Below the pieces are notes generated by a model, which was not told the DNA's origin, searched no databases, and saw only the letters and a program-made list of their open reading frames with translations. The position numbers and the translations under genes are program-made. From an uncultured Paracoccaceae bacterium (lineage in GTDB: Bacteria > Pseudomonadota > Alphaproteobacteria > Rhodobacterales > Rhodobacteraceae): a DNA stretch of 64,000 bases. Each line of letters opens with the position of its first letter. The first letter of the stretch is position 1. Where the stretch lies: contig CANLDN010000002.1 in NCBI GenBank assembly GCA_947489445.1, positions 317,501 through 381,500 of the forward strand. Direction: 5' to 3'. This document shows, piece by piece, positions 43,401-52,640 of this stretch.

Positions 43401-44567
43401 TTGTCAGATGAGAGACTCTCACGGGCCTTACACATTCTTGATCGCCTTATCGCCTTCGACACAGTAAGTGCCCGATCAAACCTGGAACTAATTGACTACG
43501 TTGAGGGTTATCTTGACGAGTTTGGTATTTCTTCTCGCCGTTTCTATGATGACTCGGGGGAGAAAGCCAATCTCTGGGCGACGATTGGATCATCGGATTA
43601 TGGGGGTGTTATCTGGTCTGGCCACACTGATGTCGTGCCTGTAGCCAATCAGGATTGGGCAACCGACCCCTTTAAGATGCAGCGTACCGAAGAGCGTGTG
43701 ATCGGGCGCGGCGTGACCGATATGAAAGGTTTTCTGGCGTGCTGCTTGGCGCTTGTGCCGGAGATGGTGCAGTCTCCAAAGCAGAAAATACATCTGTGCT
43801 TTTCCTATGATGAAGAAGTTGGTTGCCTGGGTGTGCGCAGTGTCGTGAAAGAAATAGCCTCTTGGTCGCAAAGGCCACTGGGTTGCATTGTGGGCGAACC
43901 TAGCTCGATGAAAGTTATCACCGGGCACAAGACCAAACGCAGCTTGAGATGTCATGTTCGCGGCCGCTCCGCGCATTCGTCACTGGCTCCTCAAGCCATC
44001 AATGCGGTGCATTATGGTGCTGATCTCGTGCAATACATATCTGAAATGGGCAAAGGCTTTGCGTTGCATGGTCCTATGGATGACCTATTCAGTGTGCCAC
44101 ACACGACGGCGCATGTGGGGGTGATGCAAGGCGGAACGCAGCTGAATATCGTCCCGGATCGCTGCCATTTCGATTTTGAGTTTCGCGCGCTGCCCGATAG
44201 CGACGCAGACGCGCTTGTTGCTAAGGTCAAGGCTTTCGCTGCGGAAAGACTTGAACCACAAATGAAAAAAATTGAGCCGAATGCCGGTTTTGAGTTTGAA
44301 ACACTGGCATCATTTCCGGGACTTGCCATTGATGCCGAGGATGACTGGGTGCGAACAATGCAGCATTGCGCGCAGACGAACTACGTCTCCAAAGTTGCAT
44401 ATGGAGCCGAAGCCGGTTTGTTTAACTCAGTTGCTGGCGTTCCGACGGTTATTTGTGGCCCGGGTGATATTTCTGACGCACATACCGCCAACGAATCCCT
44501 TGAAATCTCGCAGCTTTCGAAATGTATGAAAGTTTTGATGAACTCATTTGAGATAACATACGCTTGA
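43401..44567 (+). CDS. M20-family amidohydrolase, ArgE/acetylornithine deacetylase-like
   Basis: TTG at 43401 has AAAGGAAG before it and yields 388 residues, the usual ArgE length. An earlier TTG inside the LysR gene is possible. Metal ligands and catalytic residues are present: His-Asp in WSGHTDVVPV, Asp in GVTDMKGF, the Glu-Glu pair in SYDEEVGCLG, EPSSM and the final His in DISDAHTANE. It would remove an N-acyl group from an amino acid using two zinc (or cobalt) ions. With the peptide importer next door it probably hydrolyses imported N-acyl amino acids. Confidence 0.88.
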   Translation: MSDERLSRALHILDRLIAFDTVSARSNLELIDYVEGYLDEFGISSRRFYDDSGEKANLWATIGSSDYGGVIWSGHTDVVPVANQDWATDPFKMQRTEERVIGRGVTDMKGFLACCLALVPEMVQSPKQKIHLCFSYDEEVGCLGVRSVVKEIASWSQRPLGCIVGEPSSMKVITGHKTKRSLRCHVRGRSAHSSLAPQAINAVHYGADLVQYISEMGKGFALHGPMDDLFSVPHTTAHVGVMQGGTQLNIVPDRCHFDFEFRALPDSDADALVAKVKAFAAERLEPQMKKIEPNAGFEFETLASFPGLAIDAEDDWVRTMQHCAQTNYVSKVAYGAEAGLFNSVAGVPTVICGPGDISDAHTANESLEISQLSKCMKVLMNSFEITYA

Positions 44568-44606
44568 CACCAGCTGATCATTTTTATTGGCAAAAAAGTA
44601 GCGCCG

Positions 44607-44638
44607 GACAGGCTGGTGTAAGTTTAATGCGACACTCT
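44607..44638 (+). promoter_or_regulatory. Possible regulon promoter before the 1079-residue protein gene
   Basis: GACAG (44607-44611) and GTAAG (44618-44622) keep the 11-bp period, with CACTCT 10 bp further on (44633-44638). The first repeat and the -10 are both degenerate, so this is the weakest member of the set. Confidence 0.35.
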
Positions 44639-44664
44639 GGTTGACAAATAAACTGGAGAAAAAA

Positions 44665-47600
44665 ATGACTACTGTAAATGCAGGTAGCCAGCAGTCGCTC
44701 GCTACACTTAAGCAAGACGCACAGACCAATTCAGATTTTTCCGCAACTCTGGCAAGTCTGCCGCCGTCGGCAAACACACAAAATTTACAATCCGAAGGGA
44801 TGGTTTCGAACAATACCGGCGAGGCGGCGGTCGAGTTACTACGAAAGGATACCACGGGTGGAAGCAAGTTTTTCTACAAGGATGCCACCGGCGAGCCTGT
44901 GCCGCTTTCATCGACCAGCGCTGTGGACGCCCGCACGGAGATCTCAAACCTGTTTACGACGGGTGCAATCAAAAACCCAGTCAAACAAGCTGTCACCGAA
45001 GCGGAGGTGAAGTTCGCTCAACGCGATGAAAGTGGGATAAATGAGGTAACGATCTCGATCCCTGTTTTCAAAAAACCTAGTGCTACCACGGATGGTTCAT
45101 CTGAGTATTATGTGACTGACGCCAACAACGTTCAGTTTGCGTTGGAGGCTGAAACACTGTTACAGGCCGAGCTGGAGGCGGCAAATCTTGTTACAAATGA
45201 ACAAGACGGAAAAAGTTTCGCCATTCCGTCTGACCGGGTGTCCGTAAGGCAAGCCTACCGCACATTTGCAGGGGGAGGCGCAAACTACGATTTACCCGTC
45301 GCGCGCGCAACTGCTGACGATGGGCGCTCGTTTTATGCAGCACTTAAACGGGCAGGTGCGGATCTGGCAGAAGCGGGTGATTACACCTTAGGTGATCCAC
45401 GTTTCCAAGATTCCAATGAACTCATTCCTCAGAACGCAACCGAAGCTTTCAAAGAGGGCTTTCGGGAGTTGCAAGGGCAAGATCGGGCTGGCTTCTTTAC
45501 CGTCACATTGCCAAACAAGATTGCTGAGATTGGATCGCTGGCCCTGCCGGTTGCACGCTCTATTCAGCGTTCACGCAATGAAGTTAATCGTCAGGCTAAT
45601 CGGTCCAATCAGACAACGTCGAAACCATCCGACTTCAAGGGTAAAACTATTGAGCTTTTGCCGCGGACGGATGCGAATGGGAATACGGTTTACTTGCCTA
45701 GTGATGTGCCAAGCCGATTGTCTAATCTAGCGGCGCGCACCCCAAGAGGGCAAATCGCGCCGTCACGGCGTCCAGTGGCGCAGGGAGCGATCACACCGCC
45801 CGACGCAGGGCGACTTCTGCCCGGTGCAAAGACGCCACTAATGTTACCACCAGTGTCGAGCAGCGGCGTTGAACGGAGCTCCGGAGGTGTACCGCTAACC
45901 ATCACGCAAGAGAACAGTCGCAATGATGGTCGCTTGACCAACCGTGCTCTGGTCGAACAATTTGACAATGTGAACCCAAAATCGGGGGCCGTTGATGTCC
46001 GAAACGTCGTTTCTGGTGATTTTTCGGGAATGTCAGATGGACTTCAAAGCAACGTGATATCTTTCTTGAAAGAGCGCAACGCGCGGGTGTACGGTTCGAA
46101 AAGCGATGCGGCGCTAAAAGCAATTCTTGATCAACCGGGTCGCCGGGTCTTTGTCGTTACAGACCCTCAAGGCGATGTCGGTGGGATTGCGGTGCTGTCC
46201 AAGACCAACGCAGTCATGAGTGACGGTTCTATTGGTGACGTCAACTATTTGGGTCAAGTCGTTGGTGGTGGCAGCTTGAAGGGAGCCGGTACGCAGGCAA
46301 CCGTCAAGGCCGTACAGGCATCGCTGGCTGAAGGCATACCGGTTGTTGCTTATACAACTGGACCGGAAAACATGCTTGATAAGGGTTTATACGGACCGAA
46401 AGGGGCGTTGCCGGCGCATTGGGCAACGGTTGACCCTGATGCAGTTCAGGGTGGCCCATATTATCTCAAGAACAATCAAACCGGCGAATTGATTCTGAAC
46501 CGCAAGACCGGTCAGCCGGTTGAAATCGCAGTTCCAAGTCCAACCGGTAATCCGAAAACTGACATAAAACAGTTCTTCGGATACCAACCGGAAGGTAACA
46601 CTAATCCTCCGGTATTCTTCTGGAACCCGACGAAGCCCGGCGTGTCCCAGCCGGGGACGACCCTCGGGAACCCGCCCCCACCTTCATCTTCTCCTAGCGG
46701 AAATCTACCTGCTGTACCTGATGATCCCCTTCAATTTCCAACATTGAATACAACACAGTCTCAGGGTCGGGGGGCGGCATCGATCGATAACCCGCCGGGT
46801 TTTAATGAGCTGAGCCGCACTGATTTGCCCCGAACCCTCAAGGGGATCAACGACTCCCTCGATCTTGAGAGACGTCTCGTGGAAGGTGTCGGTTCAGCGA
46901 AATACAAGCAGACGGCTGCGCAAGTAACATCGCGTGTGAATGAAAACATTACAACGCCATTGTTAAACACGTCAGTTGGCCAGCGCCTTACTACGACTAT
47001 GGGGGCTTTATCAGACACTTACGCGAGCAAGTCACAGGCTTTCGCCACCACACCTGCCGGTCAAAAGCTAACGGCTCTGTACGATAAGACCCTTGGAAAT
47101 GAAAAAGTCTGGGATGGGTTGGCCTCCGCCAACTCCAAGCTACAGCAAACAACCAAAGTGGGCGCTGCAGCAACTATGGGTGCGCTGATGATGGCCGGTT
47201 CAAACGGAACTCTCAAAAGCGGTTATGTAACTGCGGGTGACGCTAGCAACCCGGTCGAAGCGAATGAGGTGGCGCGGGCATTAAACATGCCTAAAGGAAC
47301 ACCATTCCAATACTATTATGCAAAGGTTCCGGACCTCCCTGCAGGGCGCGCAATGATTGCAATTGGGATGAAAACCAAGCCAACCGTTCTACTTCCTGCT
47401 ACCGAGCCAGGTCAGGCGGGACGGGCGCAACCCTGGATTGGCCCATCAACGCAAACGCGCAAGGTAACGGCAACTTCGACCTCAGTTGTGGCTGGTCCGC
47501 TCTTGGTCGGAGGATGGTCATTTGGCACGCCAAACGCCAATATTACTCAGTCAGCGAATGCGGGGCCTGCACGTGCCGGTTTGAATGCTCCTCGTATTGA

Positions 47601-47904
47601 TATTGGCCCCGGGGCAAAGGGGTTTGACGCCTCTATACTTGGGTCGTTTGACTTTGTGTCCGCTGGTTATTCGACACGGCTAAATCTGGGCCCGGTTTCA
47701 TTGTTGACGGAGCGACTACGGGATCCTGTTTCTGGCAAAGTTAACGTAGGTACTGGTGGTGTATCGTTGGATCCAACAGCGCAGGGTCGACAAAGCAACA
47801 TCGTCCCAGTCTTTAGCTTGAACACCGGATACGATCCGACTGCAGACGATGTATCTGCGCTCAAGGGCCTCATGGATTCAGTATTAGATCAAATGGAGAG
47901 ATAG
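44665..47904 (+). CDS. Large leaderless protein (1079 residues), candidate T3SS effector with a GNAT-like region
   Basis: The start at 44665 follows GGAG and begins MTTVNAGSQQSLATLKQD, Ser/Thr/Asn/Gln-rich like many T3SS signals. There is no Sec signal peptide. The middle (roughly 455-590) contains VFVVTDPQGDVGGIAVLSKT, then YLGQVVGGGSLKGAGTQATV, which resembles acetyltransferase (GNAT) beta strands and an acyl-CoA pyrophosphate loop. This is a visual resemblance only. Next are a Pro/Ser-rich linker (about 632-700), a helical section and a Gly/Thr-rich C-terminus with a short hydrophobic run (VGAAATMGALMMAG). It lies after an unrelated transporter block but is flanked by the regulon-type promoter. 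The secreted-effector role is inferred. Confidence 0.5.
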   Translation: MTTVNAGSQQSLATLKQDAQTNSDFSATLASLPPSANTQNLQSEGMVSNNTGEAAVELLRKDTTGGSKFFYKDATGEPVPLSSTSAVDARTEISNLFTTGAIKNPVKQAVTEAEVKFAQRDESGINEVTISIPVFKKPSATTDGSSEYYVTDANNVQFALEAETLLQAELEAANLVTNEQDGKSFAIPSDRVSVRQAYRTFAGGGANYDLPVARATADDGRSFYAALKRAGADLAEAGDYTLGDPRFQDSNELIPQNATEAFKEGFRELQGQDRAGFFTVTLPNKIAEIGSLALPVARSIQRSRNEVNRQANRSNQTTSKPSDFKGKTIELLPRTDANGNTVYLPSDVPSRLSNLAARTPRGQIAPSRRPVAQGAITPPDAGRLLPGAKTPLMLPPVSSSGVERSSGGVPLTITQENSRNDGRLTNRALVEQFDNVNPKSGAVDVRNVVSGDFSGMSDGLQSNVISFLKERNARVYGSKSDAALKAILDQPGRRVFVVTDPQGDVGGIAVLSKTNAVMSDGSIGDVNYLGQVVGGGSLKGAGTQATVKAVQASLAEGIPVVAYTTGPENMLDKGLYGPKGALPAHWATVDPDAVQGGPYYLKNNQTGELILNRKTGQPVEIAVPSPTGNPKTDIKQFFGYQPEGNTNPPVFFWNPTKPGVSQPGTTLGNPPPPSSSPSGNLPAVPDDPLQFPTLNTTQSQGRGAASIDNPPGFNELSRTDLPRTLKGINDSLDLERRLVEGVGSAKYKQTAAQVTSRVNENITTPLLNTSVGQRLTTTMGALSDTYASKSQAFATTPAGQKLTALYDKTLGNEKVWDGLASANSKLQQTTKVGAAATMGALMMAGSNGTLKSGYVTAGDASNPVEANEVARALNMPKGTPFQYYYAKVPDLPAGRAMIAIGMKTKPTVLLPATEPGQAGRAQPWIGPSTQTRKVTATSTSVVAGPLLVGGWSFGTPNANITQSANAGPARAGLNAPRIDIGPGAKGFDASILGSFDFVSAGYSTRLNLGPVSLLTERLRDPVSGKVNVGTGGVSLDPTAQGRQSNIVPVFSLNTGYDPTADDVSALKGLMDSVLDQMER

Positions 47905-47916
47905 CGGATTCCTGCT

Positions 47917-47951
47917 CTACCTTGGATCAGCTCCTGAGTGACCCAAGGTAG
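47917..47951 (+). terminator. Hairpin after the 1079-residue protein gene
   Basis: CTACCTTGG (47917-47925) and CCAAGGTAG (47943-47951) form a perfect 9-bp stem, with a loop that can pair further (TCA/TGA). No strong T-run follows, so it is a terminator-like structure. Confidence 0.6.
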
Positions 47952-48509
47952 GGGAATTACACAAAATCGGATTTCGGTTGCAATAACTATATTTTGTTCA
48001 TTATGTTGTTGTATGTGACACATGCTGCGGCAAGTAATATGCGTGCCCATTGATGACTGCTCAGCCGGATGTTGTGGAAATTTAAAGGTGGGTCGCACCG
48101 AACTTAGGTTGAGTTATACCTCTCCAAGTTAACCGAACGAAGTCCGGTGCTATCTCCCTTGCCATTGGCGCAGGAATTGTGTGCGAAACGGGTTTTGTGC
48201 ACAGTATGGTGGACAATTTGATGCAAAACCCTCATGGCAAAAGTCGCACAACCGGCATTTTGCCGGCTGAACCCAATTTACCAGTCACCCACAACGTAAT
48301 CTTAGCAAAGATATCTGGCGATATTTATACTAAAAGATTGCACAATGAATCGACTAAATCGAGTTGTGGTGGGTGGGGTTCCCAGCGTTCTTGATCATGC
48401 GCTTTTGGGTCCCAGGTTTAGTGGTAACATCGGTGATCAGTCTCAAGACATGTGGCGCTGGCGTCATGTTGGGTAAATGGCGGCTCCAAGCAATGTAAGG
48501 TTTTGGTTC
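47952..48509. other. Intergenic stretch, no supported gene
   Basis: About 560 bp of moderately AT-rich DNA. Short frames such as 48179-48394 have no recognisable domain or convincing ribosome-binding site. A single GTAAG at 48495-48499 lies close before the paired repeats of the next promoter. Confidence 0.55.
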
Positions 48510-48566
48510 GTAAGCATGCGGTAAGCCAGCCGGTCTAGCTTAGTTGTGAACTCCACCATTGAGGTC
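48510..48566 (+). promoter_or_regulatory. Predicted regulon promoter of the 48571 gene
   Basis: GTAAG at 48510-48514 and 48521-48525 (11-bp period), 10 bp, then TAGCTT (48536-48541). A leader sequence AACTCCACCATTGAGGTC (48549-48566) resembles the leader box at sctI and 32790 but merges with the GAGGT ribosome-binding site. A third GTAAG lies 15 bp upstream. Confidence 0.6.
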
Positions 48567-48570
48567 ACAA

Positions 48571-49206
48571 ATGAATACCATGTCGGCACAAGAAATTCTC
48601 AAAGCCACAACTGACGATAGTGTTCCGCAAGAGGATGCTAAGGAAGCGCAATACCTCACGCAAAGAGATGTTGCGTCACGCTTGGCAAACGATATTGAAC
48701 AAGGAAGCACAATTACTGACGAGAGCTTCGCCGGTGGCCATGCACAGGTCAGCGACTACGACGAGAATACTGAATGTGGCTGTTCACCGGGACATGAGCC
48801 AATCTCCAGAGACTCTTCTGTGACAATAATTGTAGGCTCGGATGCCAAGATCAACCAAAACGTCTGTCGAGAGGTGTATTTGCGCCCACCTATGGGGGCG
48901 GTCATGGGTCATGAAACTCTGTCAAACAAAAAGACAGTTATTGATGTAAGGATCAAACAGCCCACCGAAGATACTGGTGCGCTCTTCGAGAACCCGTTTG
49001 AGGCAGGTAATTGGTCTATTTGCCAAAATGAGTTTATCTATTCATCGAGGCGATCTTTGTATCGTTGCGATGAGCGCTTGAACAAAGATTCTTATGCGTT
49101 GTCGATAACTGAAGAAAAGAAAAAAATTGAAGAAGATAATTTGCTTATGGCGCGAGTATTGCAGCGGGTTAATGGCCCAGAAGATGGGGCGGCGGATACA
49201 GTTTAA
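48571..49206 (+). CDS. Acidic hypothetical protein, predicted member of the T3SS regulon
   Basis: The start at 48571 follows GAGGT; an ATG at 48580 is an alternative. The 211-residue product is acidic with a Gln/Asp/Glu-rich N-terminus (MNTMSAQEILKATTDDSV), a central stretch with Cys and His residues (NTECGCSPGHE), and a charged helical C-terminus (ALSITEEKKKIEEDNLLMAR). It has no signal peptide. No family is recognised. Sharing the GTAAG promoter with sctI and sctK suggests a substrate, chaperone or regulator of the secretion system. Confidence 0.5.
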   Translation: MNTMSAQEILKATTDDSVPQEDAKEAQYLTQRDVASRLANDIEQGSTITDESFAGGHAQVSDYDENTECGCSPGHEPISRDSSVTIIVGSDAKINQNVCREVYLRPPMGAVMGHETLSNKKTVIDVRIKQPTEDTGALFENPFEAGNWSICQNEFIYSSRRSLYRCDERLNKDSYALSITEEKKKIEEDNLLMARVLQRVNGPEDGAADTV

Positions 49207-49419
49207 CGAAACATCAAGCCATGGGGTACGGCAGGATTAGGACGGAACCATTCAATCTAACGTAGGTCCATGCGGATAGTGCATGCGGGTCTGCACCGCA
49301 CAAGACCGGTGAAGGCAGGTTCGCAAGGCCAACTTTGTTTGCTTAGTTCCCCAAAAGCATTAAACGCATTTAGCTACATATCATGAGTGGCGCAACACGC
49401 CATGCGCAATCTTATGCGG

Positions 49420-51834
49420 TCAGAAATCCAAGTTTTCCACATTCAGCGCGTTGTTCTGGATAAACTCGCGGCGTGGTTCGACAACATCACCCATAAGCTT
49501 GGTGAACAGATCGTCGGCCTCGGCCACATCTTCGACTTTCACCTGCAAAAGCGTACGCGCATCTGGGTCAAGTGTGGTTTCCCACAGCTGATCAGGATTC
49601 ATTTCACCTAGGCCCTTATAGCGTTGCAGCGACAGGCCTTTTTCGCCCTCTTCCAGAATAGCCTTTAACAAGTCTAGCGGCCCATGGATAATCTGGCTGC
49701 GGTCCTTGCGCACCAATGTCGCTGGCAGGTTATAGACGTCCTGCAGGCTTTGCGTGAACGTGCCGGTGCGCCGTGCCTCGCCCGACCGCAGCATGGGGCC
49801 GTCGAGTGTACGCACCTCTTCCACGCCGCGCAGCATACGCGCGAGGCGCATGCCCTTGTCCTGTGTGATCCGGCCCTGCCAGCCGCGTTCCCATTCGAGC
49901 GCGATCAGGTTGAGCCGTTCGGCCACCCGGTCAGCCGTGCCTTGCAGGTCGCTTTCCACGACGCCGGGCACAAACGCCCCCGCAATGGCCGCCTGTTCGA
50001 GGATGTGCCGGGGGTAGTGGGTTGGGAAGGCCTCGAGAACCCGCTTGAGTTGACGCGCCTCTTCAACCACGCGGCGCAGATCGGCGCTGGTGATTTCTTC
50101 ACCATTGCCTTGCCGCAGCAGGGCACCTTCGATGCCCTGTTCAATCAGGTATTCGTCCATCGCGGCCTGATCCTTGAGGTAAACCTCGGACTTGCCGCGC
50201 GCGACTTTGTAAAGCGGGGGTTGGGCGATGTAGAGATAGCCGCCTTCGATCAGTTCAGGCATCTGCCGGAAAAAGAAGGTCAGAAGCAGGGTCCGGATAT
50301 GCGCCCCATCGACATCGGCGTCGGTCATGATGATGACCTTGTGATAGCGCAGCTTTTCGATGTTGAATTCGTCGCGCCCGATGCCAGTACCAAGCGCCAT
50401 GACGAGGTTGCCGATTTCCTGGGATGACAGCATCCGGTCGAACCGCGCCCGTTCCACGTTCAGGATTTTGCCCTTCAGCGGCAGGATCGCCTGCGTACCA
50501 CGGTCGCGGCCTGTCTGGGCAGACCCACCGGCACTGTCCCCCTCGACCAGGAATACTTCGGTCTTGGACGGGTCTTTTTCGGAACAGTCCTTCAGCTTGG
50601 AGGCGTTGAAGTTGACGTCCATCGCAGATTTGCGCCGGATTTCGCGGGCCTTGCGCGCGGCCTCGCGCGCGGCTGCGGCTTCGACAATCTTGGTGATGAT
50701 CATCTTTGCCTCGGCCGGGTTTTCCTCGAACCATTCGTTCAGCTTTTCACCCATCAGGTTTTCGACCGCGGGGCGGACTTCGGAACTGACCAGCTTGTCC
50801 TTGGTCTGGCTGGAGAATTTCGGATCTGGCACTTTGACGGACAGTACGCATGTCAGCCCTTCGCGGGCGTCGTCGCCTGTCAGCGACACCTTTTCTTTTT
50901 TGGTGATCCCGGTTTCGGTCGCGTATTTGGCGATCGCACGGGTCAGCGCGCCGCGGAAACCGGCCATATGGGTGCCGCCATCGCGCTGTGGGATGTTGTT
51001 GGTGAAGGGCAGCACCATTTCGTTGTAGCTGTCGTTCCACCACATCGCGACCTCGACCCCGATATCATCGCGTTCGCCAGCGACATAGATCGGGGCGTCC
51101 ATCAGAGGGGTCTTGGACCGGTCGAGATATTTGACGAATTCCTTGACGCCGCCTTCGTAGAACAGTTCGGTCTTGAGCGGTTCGGCGGGCCGCAGGTCTT
51201 CGAGGATGATCCGCACGCCGGAATTGAGGAAGGCCAGTTCGCGCAGGCGCTTTTCCAGCGTGTGGAAATCGTAGTCGCGGTTGCTGAACGTATCGGTTGA
51301 GGCGAGGAATGTGACCTCGGTTCCCTTGCGCCCGTTTGCATCGCCCTCGACGCGCAGATGTTCGGTGGTAAAGCCGCCTTCGAACCGGGCGTAGTGTTCC
51401 TTGCCGTCGCGCCAGATGCGCAGTTCGAGGTAGTCAGACAGCGCGTTGACGACCGACACCCCCACCCCGTGCAGACCGCCCGACACCTTGTAAGAGTTGC
51501 TGTCGAATTTCCCGCCAGCATGGAGTTGGGTCATGATGACTTCGGCCGCGGAAACGCCTTCTCCCTCGTGGATACCGACGGGAATACCGCGCCCGTTATC
51601 GCCAACCGTGACAGACCCATCGGCGTTGATTTTGACATAAACATGGTCGGCGTGACCAGCCAAAGCCTCGTCAATACCGTTGTCCACGACTTCGTACACC
51701 ATATGGTGCAGGCCGGACCCGTCATCGGTGTCCCCGATATACATGCCAGGGCGCTTGCGAACCGCCTCTAACCCTTTGAGAACTTTGATGGAATCTGCGC
51801 CGTAGTCTTGTGAATTATTATTCTCGTCGGCCAT
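49420..51834 (-). CDS. gyrB: DNA gyrase subunit B
   Basis: The 804-residue protein is full length. The GHKL ATPase domain shows VDNGIDEALAGHADHVYV and GDNGRGIPVGIH, then the TOPRIM motif EVFLVEGDSAGGSA with the later DADVDGAHIRTLLLTF, and the C-terminal QRYKGLGEMNPDQLWETT. GyrB supplies ATP-driven strand passage with GyrA. The position next to recF, dnaN and dnaA is the conserved replication-origin cluster of bacteria. Confidence 0.97.
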   Translation of the reverse strand: MADENNNSQDYGADSIKVLKGLEAVRKRPGMYIGDTDDGSGLHHMVYEVVDNGIDEALAGHADHVYVKINADGSVTVGDNGRGIPVGIHEGEGVSAAEVIMTQLHAGGKFDSNSYKVSGGLHGVGVSVVNALSDYLELRIWRDGKEHYARFEGGFTTEHLRVEGDANGRKGTEVTFLASTDTFSNRDYDFHTLEKRLRELAFLNSGVRIILEDLRPAEPLKTELFYEGGVKEFVKYLDRSKTPLMDAPIYVAGERDDIGVEVAMWWNDSYNEMVLPFTNNIPQRDGGTHMAGFRGALTRAIAKYATETGITKKEKVSLTGDDAREGLTCVLSVKVPDPKFSSQTKDKLVSSEVRPAVENLMGEKLNEWFEENPAEAKMIITKIVEAAAAREAARKAREIRRKSAMDVNFNASKLKDCSEKDPSKTEVFLVEGDSAGGSAQTGRDRGTQAILPLKGKILNVERARFDRMLSSQEIGNLVMALGTGIGRDEFNIEKLRYHKVIIMTDADVDGAHIRTLLLTFFFRQMPELIEGGYLYIAQPPLYKVARGKSEVYLKDQAAMDEYLIEQGIEGALLRQGNGEEITSADLRRVVEEARQLKRVLEAFPTHYPRHILEQAAIAGAFVPGVVESDLQGTADRVAERLNLIALEWERGWQGRITQDKGMRLARMLRGVEEVRTLDGPMLRSGEARRTGTFTQSLQDVYNLPATLVRKDRSQIIHGPLDLLKAILEEGEKGLSLQRYKGLGEMNPDQLWETTLDPDARTLLQVKVEDVAEADDLFTKLMGDVVEPRREFIQNNALNVENLDF

Positions 51835-51941
51835 GTCACTTGTCCCGTGTCTTTACCCGCAAAATATATGCTTTTCGGGCGGGGATGTCACGCAAATGAC
51901 ACAAGATTTTGTGGTTTAATGATGGGTTGGGAAGGCGGCCC

Positions 51942-52535
51942 TCAAGCCGCCTCTTTCCCCAGATCCGTGACCTTTTCAGTCCACTGCTGAACCATTGCGT
52001 CTGTCGCCTCGCTTGCGCCCGAAAAGTAGGCATATCGGGTGGGCTTGATACCGACAAAACCGAGGATTTGCTTGCGGGTCTGATGGATCACCGCCCGGTG
52101 GTAAACGAGGCGTTCAAACCAGTGAGGTGTGTCGGAGGTCATGATGATCCGGGCTGTTTTCCCCGTTAGCATCGGGCTGGGCATCCCCATCTTGTTCAGA
52201 ACCTTTGTGTTGAAGGTCCGTCCGGGGATGAATGAGCGATCGAACAGGCCCTTGAGCTTCGCAGGCAGACCGCCCCACCACATGGGTGTAGTGATGACAA
52301 AATGCTCGGCCCATTCAAGGTCCGACAGGAACATTTCAAGCGGAAGTTCCAGAGGTTTGAACTGGGAGTAACTCCCCTGCCCGAAATCCATATCGAAGTT
52401 CATTTCCGAGAGATGATGAAGCCGAACCTCTGCCCCGGATTGTTCAGCGGCTTGTCCATATTGTTCCGCAAAGTGCCGCGAGAGCGAGGTTTCACCGGGG
52501 TGTCCGTTCAGGATGAGGATGCGTTTCTGTGTCAT
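51942..52535 (-). CDS. Flavodoxin-fold NAD(P)H dehydrogenase (quinone)/azoreductase-like
   Basis: The 197-residue protein has a flavodoxin-like Rossmann fold: RILILNGHPGETSLS binds the FMN/FAD phosphate, and TPMWWGGLPAKLKGLFDRSF is the family signature. It reduces quinones or related electrophiles with two electrons, using NAD(P)H. It is divergent from a TetR regulator with palindromic operators between them, suggesting induction by a toxic electrophile. Confidence 0.85.
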   Translation of the reverse strand: MTQKRILILNGHPGETSLSRHFAEQYGQAAEQSGAEVRLHHLSEMNFDMDFGQGSYSQFKPLELPLEMFLSDLEWAEHFVITTPMWWGGLPAKLKGLFDRSFIPGRTFNTKVLNKMGMPSPMLTGKTARIIMTSDTPHWFERLVYHRAVIHQTRKQILGFVGIKPTRYAYFSGASEATDAMVQQWTEKVTDLGKEAA

Positions 52536-52551
52536 GTTGATTCCCTTAAAT

Positions 52552-52619
52552 TGACCATGGTCATTTTCTTAAGCTATAAAACTGACCGCGGTCAATTATT
52601 AAATTTGACCGCGGTCAAA
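52552..52619. promoter_or_regulatory. Three palindromic TetR-type operators
   Basis: TGACCATGGTCA at 52552-52563, and the perfect 12-bp palindrome TGACCGCGGTCA at 52583-52594 and 52606-52617. The last extends to TTTGACCGCGGTCAAA (52604-52619). Repeated palindromes in the short gap between a TetR gene and its divergent neighbour are the usual operator layout, so autoregulation and control of the dehydrogenase gene are expected. Confidence 0.8.
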
Positions 52620-52640
52620 AAAGCTGCGAAATTGTCGTTC

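Noticed and set aside
49230..49330. A possible tRNA-like or small RNA sequence between the 48571 gene and gyrB
   Set aside because: GC-rich short repeats and a TTCG-like element were seen, but no cloverleaf or anticodon arm can be folded by eye.
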